DNA of 64,000 nucleotides from Terriglobia bacterium (lineage in GTDB: Bacteria > Acidobacteriota > Terriglobia > Acidiferrales > UBA7541), in NCBI GenBank assembly GCA_020072785.1, contig JAIQGG010000007.1, positions 1 to 64,000 of the forward strand. Reading direction: 5' to 3'. Position numbers and translations under genes: made by a program. The notes under the pieces are model-generated. The model saw only the letters and a list, made by a program, of their open reading frames with translations, did not search any database and was not told the DNA's origin. This document shows positions 1-12,790 of this stretch, piece after piece. The number at the start of each line of letters is the position of its first letter. Positions within the stretch are counted from its first letter, which is position 1.

Positions 1-1178
<1,178 letters not shown>

Positions 1179-1230
1179 TGCTCCCTCTGCTCCTCAGTGC
1201 AAATACGGTCTCTGCCGTTCTCCGAAATCT

Positions 1231-3495
<2,265 letters not shown>

Positions 3496-3540
3496 TGTGT
3501 GTTCGCGAAATCCTTTGTCCCGGAAATCAATTCTTTCTGC

Positions 3541-3584
3541 GGCCGCCAAGCGGCCAAACTATTTCTGCGACCGCGAAGCGGTCG
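3541..3584. repeat. Two tandem copies of a dispersed GACCGC/GCGGTC hairpin
   Basis: Copy 1 (3541-3555) has stem GGCCGC / GCGGCC around a CAA loop. Copy 2 (3568-3584) has stem CGACCGC / GCGGTCG around GAA. Both are preceded by TTTCTGC, the flank found at the other copies in the window. Relative to the other copies, copy 1 has changed both sides of the stem so that pairing is kept. They sit between the rpsG stop and the fusA start, in the 5' region of fusA. Confidence 0.75.
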
Positions 3585-3585
3585 A

Positions 3586-4056
3586 CTACCAGCGGTAGTG
3601 CGCGAAGGCCTTGTTCGCTTCCGCCATGCGGTGCACGTCCTCTTTCTTCTTCATCGCCCCGCCGCGCGCATTCGCGGCGTCAATCAATTCGTCGGCCAGC
3701 TTGTCCACCATGGTCTTGCCCGCGCGCTCGCGCGAATACTGCAGCAGCCAGCGGATCGCCAGGGACTGCCGCCGGAAGGGATTCACTTCCACCGGCACCT
3801 GGTAGTTCGCGCCGCCCACGCGCCGCGTCTTCACTTCCAGCACCGGCTTCACGTTCTCCACGGCCTTCTTGAACAGCTTCAGCGCATCGTCGTTGGTCTT
3901 CTTGGCCATCAGGTCCATCGCGCCGTAAAACACGCGCTGCGCCGTCGAGCGCTTGCCATCCCACATCATCGAGCAGATGAACTTCATCACCAGGTCGCTG
4001 CCATAGACCGGGTCCAACTGGCCCGCCCGGCGGCTGATTTGTCCTTTGCGTGGCAT
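3586..4056 (-). CDS. rpsG: 30S ribosomal protein S7
   Basis: S7 binds the 3' major domain of 16S rRNA and nucleates assembly of the 30S head. The 156-residue product starts [10 protein letters not shown], and the family hallmarks [13 protein letters not shown] and [26 protein letters not shown]-type C-terminus are present; 156 residues is the standard length. The ATG at 4056 is preceded by GGAGCAGGAGAAGAG on the minus strand. It lies 27 bp after rpsL in the str operon. In E. coli S7 represses its own operon; no equivalent site was identified here. Confidence 0.98.
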   Translation of the reverse strand: MPRKGQISRRAGQLDPVYGSDLVMKFICSMMWDGKRSTAQRVFYGAMDLMAKKTNDDALKLFKKAVENVKPVLEVKTRRVGGANYQVPVEVNPFRRQSLAIRWLLQYSRERAGKTMVDKLADELIDAANARGGAMKKKEDVHRMAEANKAFAHYRW

Positions 4057-4083
4057 CTCTTCTCCTGCTCCTTCGTTCCGCGG

Positions 4084-4467
4084 TTACTTCTGCGCGGCCT
4101 TCGGCCGCTTGGCGCCGTACTTCGAGCGCGCTTGCTTGCGGTTTTCCACGCCCGCCGCATCCAGCGTCCCGCGCACGATGTGATACCGCACTCCCGGCAG
4201 GTCCTTCACGCGGCCCCCGCGCACGAGCACGATCGAGTGCTCCTGCAGGTTGTGGCCGATTCCCGGGATGTACGTAGTCACTTCCACGCTGTTGGTCAGC
4301 CGCACGCGTGCCACCTTGCGCAGCGCGGAGTTCGGCTTTTTCGGCGTCTGCGTGTACACGCGGATGCACACGCCGCGCTTCTCCGGGCAGCCCATCAACG
4401 CCGGCGACTTGGTCTTCGTCCGGACTGCCTCGCGTCCCATCCGTACTAATTGCGAAAACGTCGGCAC
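4084..4467 (-). CDS. rpsL: 30S ribosomal protein S12
   Basis: S12 sits at the decoding centre of the 30S subunit and controls tRNA selection. The 127-residue product starts at a GTG codon ([20 protein letters not shown]), preceded by GAGGGAACACT on the minus strand. The streptomycin-contact loops [15 protein letters not shown] and [14 protein letters not shown] carry the wild-type lysines, so nothing suggests ribosomal streptomycin resistance. It is the first gene of the str operon, 345 nt downstream of a consensus promoter. Confidence 0.98.
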   Translation of the reverse strand: MPTFSQLVRMGREAVRTKTKSPALMGCPEKRGVCIRVYTQTPKKPNSALRKVARVRLTNSVEVTTYIPGIGHNLQEHSIVLVRGGRVKDLPGVRYHIVRGTLDAAGVENRKQARSKYGAKRPKAAQK

Positions 4468-5066
4468 AGTGTTCCCTCTTCATGTGTGATCGCATCGCAG
4501 CCGGAAACTGCCGGGCCACGTGCGCTCAACAATCGCGCACAAAATTTCGCGGCACCTGCGCCACGGCACACAGTCCGGTGCGAAAGCGCACACGTCGCTG
4601 AAAGGCGTACTGCGTATCCGGATCTACCAGCAAGAAACTCCGCACGCATCCCGAGAGGCAGGACTTCACTCCCGGTTCGGATCGGAGAGGCTTACTCGGC
4701 TTTGCGGGACTGGCGTCCCATTCCGGCCGCTCTTCTGCTCCATTCCGTCTTGCTCTGTTCCGGAGCGGAAGATCTTCCCTTCCAACTACTGGGTCAAAAG
4801 ACCCCCAACAAAACAAGGAGTATAGAGAAAAGATTTCAATCTGTCAAATCCGTTTCTCTGGACCCCAGTGGAAAAGTCCGCACTAATCTTGCAGTTACCC
4901 CTGGTTGAGCCGCAATTCCTGGTCAACTTCTCCCCGACCGGCGCTGCGCCCTTCCCAATTTGGCGTCACAGGGACTTCCGCTCAGGCGAGCTCGCTAACC
5001 CATCAACTTCTCATTTTGAGAATTAAGGCAACCTCATTATCCTTCAATTACTTAAAAAGAACAAGC
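4468..5066. other. Intergenic region: str leader and end of the amidohydrolase unit
   Basis: This 599-bp gap holds the str promoter and its long leader (about 4468-4812). Short open frames on both strands look like chance ORFs: they have no ribosome-binding site and no recognisable family. From about 4870 to 5066 base composition becomes more AT-rich, and nothing else was identified. No tRNA-like cloverleaf was seen. Confidence 0.5.
4819..4847 (-). promoter_or_regulatory. Sigma-70 promoter of the str operon
   Basis: On the minus strand, TTGACA (4847-4842), a 17-nt spacer and TATACT (4824-4819) make a near-perfect sigma-70 promoter pointing at rpsL. The predicted start near 4812 gives a leader of about 345 nt before the GTG of rpsL, unusually long for an unstructured leader. 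Confidence 0.85.
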
Positions 5067-6455
5067 CTATTTCACCGCCCCCTTCAAGGCCACCACCGGG
5101 TGCCGCGGCGTCATCACCCGCCCGCCCTGCACCTGCACGTACCCATCCCGAATGACCGCCTCCACCCGCGCCAGGTCCTCCAGGTTTTCCTCCGGCCTCC
5201 CCGCGACCACCAACACATCCGCCAGTTTGCCCGGTTGCAAGGTTCCCAGCCGGTCGTCCATATCCAGGATCTCCGCATTGGTCTTCGTCGCCGCCACCAG
5301 CGCCTCCGGCACGCTCCATCCCGCCGCCACAAAGTTTTGCAATTCGGCAATGTACGCCCCCGGCAGATAGCGGTACCAGTGCAGGATCAGGTCCGTGCCC
5401 ACGCCGCACTTGATCCCCGCGCGTCGCAAGCGTTTCAGCATCTCCAGGTTCGCTTCCTTCGAAAACGTGAAGCGCCGCGACGTGGACCCGAAATAGCCGT
5501 TCCATTCATCGAAAATAATCTGGTAGGGGATGAGCGTGGGGTCCGCCGCCACGCCCTTCCGGGCCATCAACTGGATCGTTTCCTCGCTGCGCGGCAGCGG
5601 ATGCTCGATCGTGTCCGCCCCGGCCACCACCGCCCGCTGGATGTAGAACGTCTCCGCATCCACGGCCACTTTCAACCCCAGCGCATGGGCCTCGTCCACC
5701 GCGGCCTGCACTTCCTCCGCCGTAAAGTGGCTTCCCAGCTTGATCACATCCGCGCCCTTGTGGAACTGCTCGCGCACCGCCTGCCGCCAGTCGTCCGGCC
5801 CCGAAGCGATCCGCGTGGCCCCCTGCATGCGGATCAACTCGTCCGGCGTATTCTCCGTCGAATGCCCGCCTTCTGCGGTGATGAACTGTCCCGCGGGAAA
5901 GACCCGCGGCCCCGCCAGGCGGTTCTCCGCCACCCACTGCTTCAGCCGGAACGTCACCTCGCCCTGCGAGCCCACGTCGCGCACGCTGGTGATCCCGCTC
6001 TCGAGGTAGTAGCGCAGCTTCTCCGCCGCGCGCAGGGTGGCATCCGCTTCGCTCATCGCGATGCCGGCATCCCCTTCCGTCAGCGGGTAGGTCAGGTGCG
6101 TGTGCAGGTCAATCAGTCCGGGCAGCACCGTCTTGCCCGTCACGTCCAGCACCCGCGCCGCCTGCGGCCAATCCGTGGAGCCCGCCGGCAGGATCTTCAC
6201 GATTTTGTTCCGCTCGATAACCAGCGTCCCTTCCCGCGCCGGCGCTCCGGTTCCGTCGAAAATCCGGCCCCCGCGCAGCACCAGCGTGCCCTCCGGCCCG
6301 CGCGGTCCCGGGGCCACCGGCACGCGCCGCGGATCGTCCGACACCGGCGTGCTCGGATCGAGAAACTTCCGCCGGTCCTGCGCCTTCTCCTGCGCCCGCG
6401 CGCAGGACATCCCCGCCACCATCAGCAGCAGAACTGCCGCGATCTTCGCTTTCAT
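5067..6455 (-). CDS. Secreted amidohydrolase (imidazolonepropionase-like)
   Basis: This is a metal-dependent hydrolase of the amidohydrolase superfamily, 462 residues, probably periplasmic. The ATG at 6455 (MKAKIAAVLLLMVAG) follows GGGGAGGAAG and starts a signal peptide with likely cleavage after CARA. Family landmarks are an N-terminal beta-sandwich, DLHTHL (HxH metal ligands, near residue 115), ADVIKLGSHF (bridging lysine region), DTIEHPL (His ligand) and GVGTDL (catalytic Asp). The stretch that normally carries another metal-binding His reads KVAVDAETF, with Asp where the second amidohydrolase in this window (21673-22986) has KVACHAYNG. The substrate cannot be told; relatives include Xaa-Pro dipeptidases and prolidase-like enzymes. 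An M28 peptidase lies 120 bp upstream on the same strand, which suggests peptide scavenging. Confidence 0.85.
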   Translation of the reverse strand: MKAKIAAVLLLMVAGMSCARAQEKAQDRRKFLDPSTPVSDDPRRVPVAPGPRGPEGTLVLRGGRIFDGTGAPAREGTLVIERNKIVKILPAGSTDWPQAARVLDVTGKTVLPGLIDLHTHLTYPLTEGDAGIAMSEADATLRAAEKLRYYLESGITSVRDVGSQGEVTFRLKQWVAENRLAGPRVFPAGQFITAEGGHSTENTPDELIRMQGATRIASGPDDWRQAVREQFHKGADVIKLGSHFTAEEVQAAVDEAHALGLKVAVDAETFYIQRAVVAGADTIEHPLPRSEETIQLMARKGVAADPTLIPYQIIFDEWNGYFGSTSRRFTFSKEANLEMLKRLRRAGIKCGVGTDLILHWYRYLPGAYIAELQNFVAAGWSVPEALVAATKTNAEILDMDDRLGTLQPGKLADVLVVAGRPEENLEDLARVEAVIRDGYVQVQGGRVMTPRHPVVALKGAVK

Positions 6456-6575
6456 CTTGGCTTCCTCCCCGTCCGCACTTCTGATCACTCCCGCGCCCGG
6501 CCCCGCCGCGCAAAACAGCCCGGACGGCTTATTCGTCGCAAACCGCGGGTCTTTTTCTCACGCCACCGCGGAAGA

Positions 6576-8105
6576 CTACTGCTTCGGCGCTTCCTGTTTC
6601 TCCTCCGCGCCCAGATTGCCGAACGGCCAGATCTTGAAGGCCTTCAACTCCGCGTCGTGATGCTGGCGCACCAGCATCTTCGCCGTGCGTTCCGCCGGCC
6701 ACGGCTCCGCGAAGCGCTCCGGCCGGTCCGCGATCCAGTACGCCGTTAGCGCCATCAGCGTCGCATTCTGCGCCAGCACCTCCGGCTTCACCGCTTCCAG
6801 AGCGTCCGCCGCCGAATGATGCGTGTATTTGTAGTCCGGCGAATTCTGGTGCATGTGAATTCCCGGCAGGCCCGCCAGCGTAAACGGCCCGGTGTCCGTG
6901 CCGAACATCGAGTCTCCGTTCACCGCGAAGCTTCCGAACATGCCGGCCGCCTTGGCGAACGGCGCAAAGGCCTCTTCCAGGTCGTCCCGCCCCAGCTCGA
7001 AGCGGTCCACCGGCCCCTGCCCGGTATCGAGCACCAGGTCGCCCAGATGATTCCTCATCTCCGCCTGATGCTGCTTCACATATGCAAACGACCCCAGCAG
7101 CCCCTGCTCTTCTCCCGTGAACAGCACGAAGCGGATCGTGCGCCGCGGCCGCTGCCCCGCGCGCACAATCGCTTCCGCCGCGCCCAGCACGCTCGCCGAA
7201 CCCGTGCCGTTGTCCGTCGCGCCCTCGGACAGATCCCAGGAGTCCAGGTGCGCGCCAACCACGAACACCTGCTCCGGATGCTCCCGCCCGCGGATCTCGC
7301 CTACTACGTTGGCGCTCTCCACCGGCCCCTTGCTGAACGTATTCTGCACGTTGATGCGCACGCGCACCGTCTTCCCGCTCTCCAGATAGCGCTCCAGCTG
7401 CCCCTGGTCCTCCGCCGTCATGGACACCACGGGCACCTCGAAATCCGCCTCGAACCCCAGAATTCCCGTGTGCGTCAGGTGCATCCCCGCGGCCTTCGAG
7501 CCCCCCTGCCCGCCGATCACCGCGAGCGCCCCGGCCTTCTGCGCCGCCTTCAGGAAATCCCCGAAGCGCGCGAACAGGTTGTCTCCGTCTTTCGGCCGCG
7601 GGCCCTGCTGCACCACCAGCAGCACTTTCCCCGCCCACTGCGCCGCATTCTTCATCTCTTCATCCAGGGCGAACATGTTCACCCGCACCACCTCGCCCTC
7701 GGCCCCGCCCGCGGCCGTCGAGCCCGTCCAGCCCATCGCATCCACCATAAGCTTCCGCCGCTCCGGCGCGAGCAGTTCCGCTTCCGCGCTGCCGCGCGTC
7801 CAGCCCCGCCACATCGTCCATTTCTCCGTGTGCACGTTCTCCAGGCCGATGGCCTTCATCCGGGCCGCGGCCCACGCGATCCCCTTCTGCGCTCCGGGCG
7901 TCCCGGTCACGCGCGCGCCGACCTCGTCGCTCAGCTCCGTCAGATAGTCATAGGCGTGCGAGTTCATCATCCCCTCGCCCGCCACCCGCGCCAGCTCCGG
8001 CAGCGTGCCATCTTCCGCCGGCCCCTTCGCCGCCGCTTTCCCGCCGGCCCGCGCGCACGCCAGCACCCCCAGCAGCACCGCCACCAGCACTCCCAGTTTT
8101 CGCAT
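6576..8105 (-). CDS. Secreted M28-family zinc aminopeptidase
   Basis: This is a predicted co-catalytic di-zinc aminopeptidase or carboxypeptidase of peptidase family M28, 509 residues. The ATG at 8105 (MRKLGVLVAVLLGVLACARA) has GGAGAGGAGAG upstream and begins a signal peptide; a cysteine near residue 19 leaves a weak lipobox possible. A PA-like insert occupies roughly residues 130-230. The metal site is visible as GAHLDSWDLSEGATDNGTG (His, Asp), TGEEQGLLGS (catalytic and metal Glu), DTGQGP (Asp) and THHSAADAL (last His). Every expected ligand is present, so it should be active. It forms a minus-strand pair with the amidohydrolase at 5067-6455 and is divergent from the gene at 8226. Confidence 0.9.
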   Translation of the reverse strand: MRKLGVLVAVLLGVLACARAGGKAAAKGPAEDGTLPELARVAGEGMMNSHAYDYLTELSDEVGARVTGTPGAQKGIAWAAARMKAIGLENVHTEKWTMWRGWTRGSAEAELLAPERRKLMVDAMGWTGSTAAGGAEGEVVRVNMFALDEEMKNAAQWAGKVLLVVQQGPRPKDGDNLFARFGDFLKAAQKAGALAVIGGQGGSKAAGMHLTHTGILGFEADFEVPVVSMTAEDQGQLERYLESGKTVRVRINVQNTFSKGPVESANVVGEIRGREHPEQVFVVGAHLDSWDLSEGATDNGTGSASVLGAAEAIVRAGQRPRRTIRFVLFTGEEQGLLGSFAYVKQHQAEMRNHLGDLVLDTGQGPVDRFELGRDDLEEAFAPFAKAAGMFGSFAVNGDSMFGTDTGPFTLAGLPGIHMHQNSPDYKYTHHSAADALEAVKPEVLAQNATLMALTAYWIADRPERFAEPWPAERTAKMLVRQHHDAELKAFKIWPFGNLGAEEKQEAPKQ

Positions 8106-8225
8106 TCCGCTCTCCTCTCCCGGATTCCGTGCGCCAGACTCTACCACGCCCGCCGCCGTGCTGCTCCCGCAACTCCCGCCTCCTCGCTTCTTTACCTCGC
8201 CCGCCTCCCGCCCTACACTCCCTTC

Positions 8226-10283
8226 GTGGCTTCCTCACGCGCTTGTCCGCTCACTTTCGCATGGGTAACCGCGAAGCGGTCAACCCGCGGAGCGCATATC
8301 CTGGTGGCGATTCTCCTCCTGGCCTCTTCCGCCGCCCTGCGCGCCCAGGCTCCCCCCAGCAAACCGCCGGAGAAAATCTCCGAAGCTCCGGCCGCCGCCA
8401 GAGACACCGCCGCGCCCTACACCATCGAGCTTCTCGAGACCCGCGTGCGTTTCGACGCCGACGGTTCCAGCCGCCGCGAGGTGCACGCCCGCGCCAGACT
8501 CCACACCGAGGCCGGCGCGCGCCAGTTTGCGCGCCTCAACTTCGACTACCACCGCGCCTTCGAACAGATCGAGATTCCCCTGGTGCGCATCACGCACGCC
8601 AGCGGCGGCGTCGCCGACATCCTGCCCAGCGCCGTCACCGACCGGCCCAATCCCGCCGTCGCCGACTTTCCCGCTTACCAGGACGTCCGCCGCAAATCCG
8701 TGCGCATCCTCGGCCTGCAGCCCGGCGACGTGCTCGAATACCGCGTCATCACCAGCGTCGCGCACGCGCCGCTGGCTCCCGACTTCTACCTCGCGCACAC
8801 CTTTGCGCACGACAGCGTCATCACCCAGGAAGTCTATGAGCTCGATCTGCCCGCCGGGCGCACCATTCAGCTGCGCGTCAATCCCGCGACACCCGCCGCT
8901 TCCACCGAATCCTCCGGCGAAGGCTCCGCCGCCCGCGTCGTCTACCGCTGGCAGCGCACTGCCAGCGCCGAAAAAATGCCGCCCAAAGAATCCCCCGACG
9001 CGGAGCCCGACGTCGTCCTCACCTCCTTCGCCTCCTGGGAGCAGCTTGCCGCGCGCCTCGCCGCGCTTCTCGAGCCGCCCGCCACACCCGCCCGCGAAAT
9101 TGCCTCCAAGGCCGCGGAACTCACGCACTCCGGCGCGGCCCCCGCGGACAACTACCAGGCCATCTACGAATTTGTCGCCCAGAAAATCCCCACGGTCGAT
9201 CTGCCCCTCGGCTCCACCGGTTTCCGCGCGCGTCTTCCCGCGGAAATTCTCGCATCCGGCTATGCCACCCCGGAAGACAAAGCAGTTCTCTTTGCGGCGC
9301 TGGCCGCCGCGGCGGGCCTCTCTTCGCGCCCCGCTCTGACGGGCGCTCCCGCATCCGCTGCCACTCAGCTTCCCCGGCCTTCGCTCTTTACCCACCTGCT
9401 GCTCTCCGCCGCGGGCCCGGCCGGTGAGTTCTGGCTGGACCTCAGCGTGGAGGTCGCCCCCTTCCGCATGATTCCGGCTGCGCTCCGCGGCCAGCCCGCG
9501 CTGCTGCTCCGCGCGCAGCCTTCCGCGGACGCCGCGCCAAGCGGCTGGACCGCGATTCCCGCGGAACTGCCGTTCGCCGCTTCGCAGCGCGTCACGGTGA
9601 ATGCCACGCTCGCCGCCGACGGCACGCTCTCCGCCAGAGTCCACTACGCCCTGCGCGGCGACAACGAACTGCTCCTGCGCGTGGCCTTTCACCAGACCCC
9701 GCGCGAGAAGTGGAAAGGTCTCGCCCAGCTGCTCGCCTACTCCGACGGTTTCCGCGGCGCGGTCGCTGAAGTCACGGCCTCCGACCCGGCCTCCACGCGC
9801 GAGCCTTTCACCCTCGAATACCAGATCGCCCAGCCCGCCTTCGTGGACTGGACGAAGCAGCCCGTGCGCATTCCCGCGCTGCTTCCGCTCGTTGGTCTGC
9901 CGGAACTCCCCGCGCGCCCGGCCGCGGGCGCCGCCGCGCCGCCCATCGAGCTCGGCACGCCCCTGGACATCGAGGCCCGCGCCACGCTGCGGCTGCCGCC
10001 GCGCACCCTCGCGCAGGCCCCCGCCGGCACCTCCGTGCACCGCGACTACGCCGTCTACACTTCCAGCTATGTCGCGCAGGGTTCCATACTCCGCGCCGCG
10101 CGCCGCGTGCGCTTCCTCCTCCGCGAAATTCCCGCCGCCCGCAACGCCGATTACTCCGCCTTCACCCGCGCCGTCCAGAACGACGAATCCCAGCTCTTCA
10201 CTCTCGAACGCCCCGCCACTCCCGCGCCAAAGACAAAGCCCGCCGCGCCGAAGCCTCCGGCGGCCGCGAAGCCGCACCTCTGA
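8226..10283 (+). CDS. Secreted DUF3857 / transglutaminase-like protein
   Basis: The product is 685 residues. After a signal segment (HILVAILLLASSAALRAQA) it has a DUF3857 domain (residues about 55-235), a transglutaminase-like region (about 275-390, PADNYQAIYEFVAQKI and DKAVLFAALAAAAGL), and a C-terminal DUF3858-like part ending in an Ala/Pro/Lys tail. The transglutaminase part follows the fold, but a clear Cys-His-Asp triad is not visible; the position after DKAVLFAAL normally occupied by a Cys-containing motif is not obvious. The start is uncertain: the frame has no ATG near the signal peptide, and GTG at 8226 is the best candidate although no ribosome-binding site is obvious. A copy of the dispersed hairpin (8266-8282) lies inside the proposed N-terminus. 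Function unknown. Confidence 0.75.
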   Translation: MASSRACPLTFAWVTAKRSTRGAHILVAILLLASSAALRAQAPPSKPPEKISEAPAAARDTAAPYTIELLETRVRFDADGSSRREVHARARLHTEAGARQFARLNFDYHRAFEQIEIPLVRITHASGGVADILPSAVTDRPNPAVADFPAYQDVRRKSVRILGLQPGDVLEYRVITSVAHAPLAPDFYLAHTFAHDSVITQEVYELDLPAGRTIQLRVNPATPAASTESSGEGSAARVVYRWQRTASAEKMPPKESPDAEPDVVLTSFASWEQLAARLAALLEPPATPAREIASKAAELTHSGAAPADNYQAIYEFVAQKIPTVDLPLGSTGFRARLPAEILASGYATPEDKAVLFAALAAAAGLSSRPALTGAPASAATQLPRPSLFTHLLLSAAGPAGEFWLDLSVEVAPFRMIPAALRGQPALLLRAQPSADAAPSGWTAIPAELPFAASQRVTVNATLAADGTLSARVHYALRGDNELLLRVAFHQTPREKWKGLAQLLAYSDGFRGAVAEVTASDPASTREPFTLEYQIAQPAFVDWTKQPVRIPALLPLVGLPELPARPAAGAAAPPIELGTPLDIEARATLRLPPRTLAQAPAGTSVHRDYAVYTSSYVAQGSILRAARRVRFLLREIPAARNADYSAFTRAVQNDESQLFTLERPATPAPKTKPAAPKPPAAAKPHL
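8266..8282. repeat. Dispersed GACCGC/GCGGTC hairpin, variant copy
   Basis: The sequence TAACCGC-GAA-GCGGTCA keeps five base pairs next to the loop and the outer T-A pair, with one A-C mismatch compared with other copies. It lies at the 5' end of the DUF3857 gene and is followed by AAC, as at the other sites. Confidence 0.65.
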
Positions 10284-10384
10284 TTCGTTCCTTTGTTGAG
10301 GCGGACTGCCGCCCGCCCCTCTTCTGTTCTTGGCTTGGATGTATCGCCGCTCGATGCAGGCGATCCGCCGGAGAACCCGGCGCT

Positions 10385-10960
10385 TTACTTGATTTCCAGG
10401 ATTTCTTTTTCTTTCGCCGCCGAAAAATCTTCCATCTTCTTGGTTTCCGCGTGCGAGAGCTTCTCCAGCTCGTCCAGCGCGCGCTTCTTCTCGTCTTCGC
10501 TGATCTTCTTGTCCTTCTCCAGCTTCTCGATGGCTTCCTTGACGTCGCGCCGGATGTTGCGCACCGCCGTGCGGTGATTCTCCAGCACCTTGTGCAGGTG
10601 CTTCACGAACTCCTTGCGCCGCTCTTCGGTCAGCGAGGGAATCGGCACGCGCACCACTTTGCCGTCGTTCGTGGGATTCAGCCCCAGGTCCGAGGTGCGG
10701 ATGGCCTTGTCGATCAGCGGCACCGCGCCGGGATCCCACGGCGAAATCACCAGCAGCGTCGCGTCCGGCACCGTCAGGGTGCCCAGCTGGTTGATGGGCA
10801 TCGGCGTGCCGTGGTAGTCCACGCGCACGCTGTCCAGCAGCGCCGCATTCGCGCGCCCCGTGCGGATCGAAGCCAGCTCATGCCGGAAGTCCTCGACCGC
10901 CTTTTCCATCCGCGTGCGCGCCTGCGCCATCGCATCTTTCGTGCTGGCAATTGTGCTCAT
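10385..10960 (-). CDS. frr: Ribosome recycling factor
   Basis: RRF splits post-termination ribosomes together with EF-G. The 191-residue product has the family signature ELASIRTGRANAALLDSVRVDYHG, a central beta domain (PDATLLVISPWDP) and the long C-terminal helix ending KEKEILEIK. The length is slightly above the usual 185. ATG at 10960 follows GGCGGAG. It is the last gene of the rpsB-tsf-pyrH-frr block, 35 bp after pyrH, and is convergent with the DUF3857 gene; the 101-bp gap between them shows no clear terminator. Confidence 0.97.
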   Translation of the reverse strand: MSTIASTKDAMAQARTRMEKAVEDFRHELASIRTGRANAALLDSVRVDYHGTPMPINQLGTLTVPDATLLVISPWDPGAVPLIDKAIRTSDLGLNPTNDGKVVRVPIPSLTEERRKEFVKHLHKVLENHRTAVRNIRRDVKEAIEKLEKDKKISEDEKKRALDELEKLSHAETKKMEDFSAAKEKEILEIK

Positions 10961-10995
10961 CGCATACTCCGCCTGTCCTCGGAACGATCCCCGGC

Positions 10996-11754
10996 CTAGT
11001 CCGGCGTCACCGTCGAACCTACCCGCTCGCCCAGCACCGCCCGCTTGATGTTTCCGTGCGTGTTCATGTTGAACACTACGATGGGCATGCGGTTATCCAT
11101 GCATAGCGAGATGGCCGTGGAATCCATCACCTGCAGACCCTTCGTCAGCACTTCCCGGTAGGTGATCTTCGGAAAGAATTTGGCCCCGCGCACCTTCTCG
11201 GGGTCCGCGTCGTAGATTCCGTCCACCCGCGTGGCCTTCAGGATCACCTGCGCCTTGATCTCCATCGCCCGCAGCGCTGCCGCCGTGTCCGTCGAAAAAT
11301 ACGGGTTCCCGGTGCCCCCCGCGAAGATCACCACCCGGCCCTTCTCCAGGTGCCGCGCCGCGCGCCGCCGGATGAACGGCTCGGCCACCTGGCGCATCTC
11401 GATCGCGCTCATCAGCCGCGTCACCACGCCCTTTTTCTCCAGCGCGTCCTGCAGCGCCAGCCCGTTGATCACCGTCGCCAGCATGCCCATGTAGTCGCCC
11501 GTCGCCCGGTCGATCTCCACGGTCTTCTGCCGCCCCCCGCGGAAGATATTTCCCCCGCCAACCATGATCGCCACCTGCACGCCCAGCGCCACCACGTCGC
11601 GAATCTCTCCGGCCAGCGCCGCCACCGTCTCCCCATGAATGCCGTAACCCTGCGGGCCCTGCAGCGACTCGCCCGAGAGCTTCAGCACGATCCGCTCGTA
11701 CATCGGCGCCGCCTTCTGCGCGCCTTTGCGCACCGCTGTCGTCGCTGTCTTCAT
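10996..11754 (-). CDS. pyrH: Uridylate kinase (UMP kinase)
   Basis: PyrH phosphorylates UMP to UDP in pyrimidine nucleotide synthesis and belongs to the amino-acid kinase fold. Motifs: [15 protein letters not shown] (N-terminal ATP loop), [10 protein letters not shown] (UMP-binding), [21 protein letters not shown] and [12 protein letters not shown] (nucleotide loop). The product is 252 residues from ATG 11754. An in-frame ATG at 11703 would give the minimal family length, and the frame stays open to 11829. pyrH is separated from tsf by a 228-bp gap holding a strong terminator, so it probably has its own promoter. Confidence 0.95.
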   Translation of the reverse strand: MKTATTAVRKGAQKAAPMYERIVLKLSGESLQGPQGYGIHGETVAALAGEIRDVVALGVQVAIMVGGGNIFRGGRQKTVEIDRATGDYMGMLATVINGLALQDALEKKGVVTRLMSAIEMRQVAEPFIRRRAARHLEKGRVVIFAGGTGNPYFSTDTAAALRAMEIKAQVILKATRVDGIYDADPEKVRGAKFFPKITYREVLTKGLQVMDSTAISLCMDNRMPIVVFNMNTHGNIKRAVLGERVGSTVTPD

Positions 11755-11914
11755 GGTTTTTCCCATCCCGGACCGCCCGCACCCGCGCAAAATCCCGTTG
11801 ATTGTAACAAAGATTCCCCCCGCCCGCACGGCCGCAGCCCTTCCCGGCTGCGCTGCATCTGTTTCTGCGTCTCTGCGTTCTCTGCGTTGTTTCCTTCTTC
11901 TTCTTCTCTCCCCC

Positions 11915-11953
11915 CAAAAACAAAACGAGCGCCCCGGCCTCGCCGGAGCGCTC
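11915..11953 (-). terminator. Rho-independent terminator after tsf
   Basis: On the minus strand a GC-rich hairpin (11953-11927, arms GAGCG-C-TCCGGC and GCCGGGGCGCTC) is followed by a T-rich tract GTTTTGTTTTT. It lies 30 bp beyond the tsf stop and splits tsf from pyrH. Confidence 0.8.
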
Positions 11954-11982
11954 GCAAAAGGTTTCTGCTGGTGCCGCTGGAA

Positions 11983-12624
11983 CTACGCCGCGCCCGCCGC
12001 CGCGCCCGGGCCCTCGCCCACCTTGAAGCGCACGAACCGCCGCACCGAAATGTTTTCCCCCAGCTTGGCAATCGCCTGGTTGATCAGCTCCGTGATGCTC
12101 AGCGACTCGTCCTTGATGAAATGCTGCTCGTAGAGACAGTTCTCTTCGTAGAACTTCTCCATCTTCCCGGACACGATCTTCTCGATGATGGCCTCCGGCT
12201 TGCCCGTGGCCCGCGCCTGCTCGCGGTAGATCTCGCGCTCTTTCTCAAGCATCTCCGGCGTCACTTCCTCGCGCCGCACGTAGCGCGGATCCAGCGCCGC
12301 GATGTGCATGGCCACCTCGTGGCACAGGTGCTGGAAGGCCTCCGTGCGCGCCACGAAATCCGATTCGCAGTTCACTTCCACCAGCACGCCGATCTTCCCG
12401 CCCGCGTGGATGTAGCTGCCCACCAGGCCCTCGCTGGCCTCGCGCTGCGCCTTCTTGGCCGCCGCCGCCTGCCCCTTCTTGCGCAGCACGCTGATGGCCT
12501 TCTCGAGGTCTCCACCGGCTTCCACCAGGGCCGCCCGGCAATCGCTGAATCCCGCGCTGGTGCGCTCGCGCAGCTCTTTCACCAGCTGTGCGGATATTTG
12601 CGTCGCTTCCGGTTGAGTGCTCAT
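11983..12624 (-). CDS. tsf: Elongation factor Ts (short form)
   Basis: EF-Ts is the nucleotide exchange factor for EF-Tu. The N-terminal UBA-like domain ([20 protein letters not shown]) and the core motif [12 protein letters not shown] are clear. At 213 residues it is the short form (about 195-220, as in Thermus or cyanobacteria), lacking part of the E. coli dimerisation and coiled-coil segments. ATG at 12624 follows AGAGGA. It lies downstream of rpsB with a 166-bp gap that contains a strong hairpin. Confidence 0.97.
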   Translation of the reverse strand: MSTQPEATQISAQLVKELRERTSAGFSDCRAALVEAGGDLEKAISVLRKKGQAAAAKKAQREASEGLVGSYIHAGGKIGVLVEVNCESDFVARTEAFQHLCHEVAMHIAALDPRYVRREEVTPEMLEKEREIYREQARATGKPEAIIEKIVSGKMEKFYEENCLYEQHFIKDESLSITELINQAIAKLGENISVRRFVRFKVGEGPGAAAGAA

Positions 12625-12723
12625 TCCTCTTCTTCTCTTTATCTCTGGAGTTGAAAACTTCCTGCCGCGGCCATCGGCCCGCGCGCCCGGTTTTCACGTC
12701 CGGCTTTTCGGGTTGATACAAAC

Positions 12724-12759
12724 GGCCCGGCGCGTTTTTCGTTGCAACGCCGCCGGGCC
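12724..12759 (-). terminator. Hairpin between rpsB and tsf (possible attenuator)
   Basis: A long stem (GGCCCGGC / GCCGGGCC continued by GCGTT / AACGC with one bulged G) lies 32 bp past the rpsB stop. On the minus strand it is followed only by GTTTGTAT, so it is a weak terminator or a processing/attenuation hairpin rather than a full stop. Confidence 0.5.
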
Positions 12760-12790
12760 TCGCGGTTTTTCCGGGAAAAGCGCGGAAGCT

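Noticed and set aside
4600-4760. Possible tRNA in the str leader
   Set aside because: The stretch has a GGTTCGGATC-like segment, but no acceptor, D or anticodon arms could be built around it.
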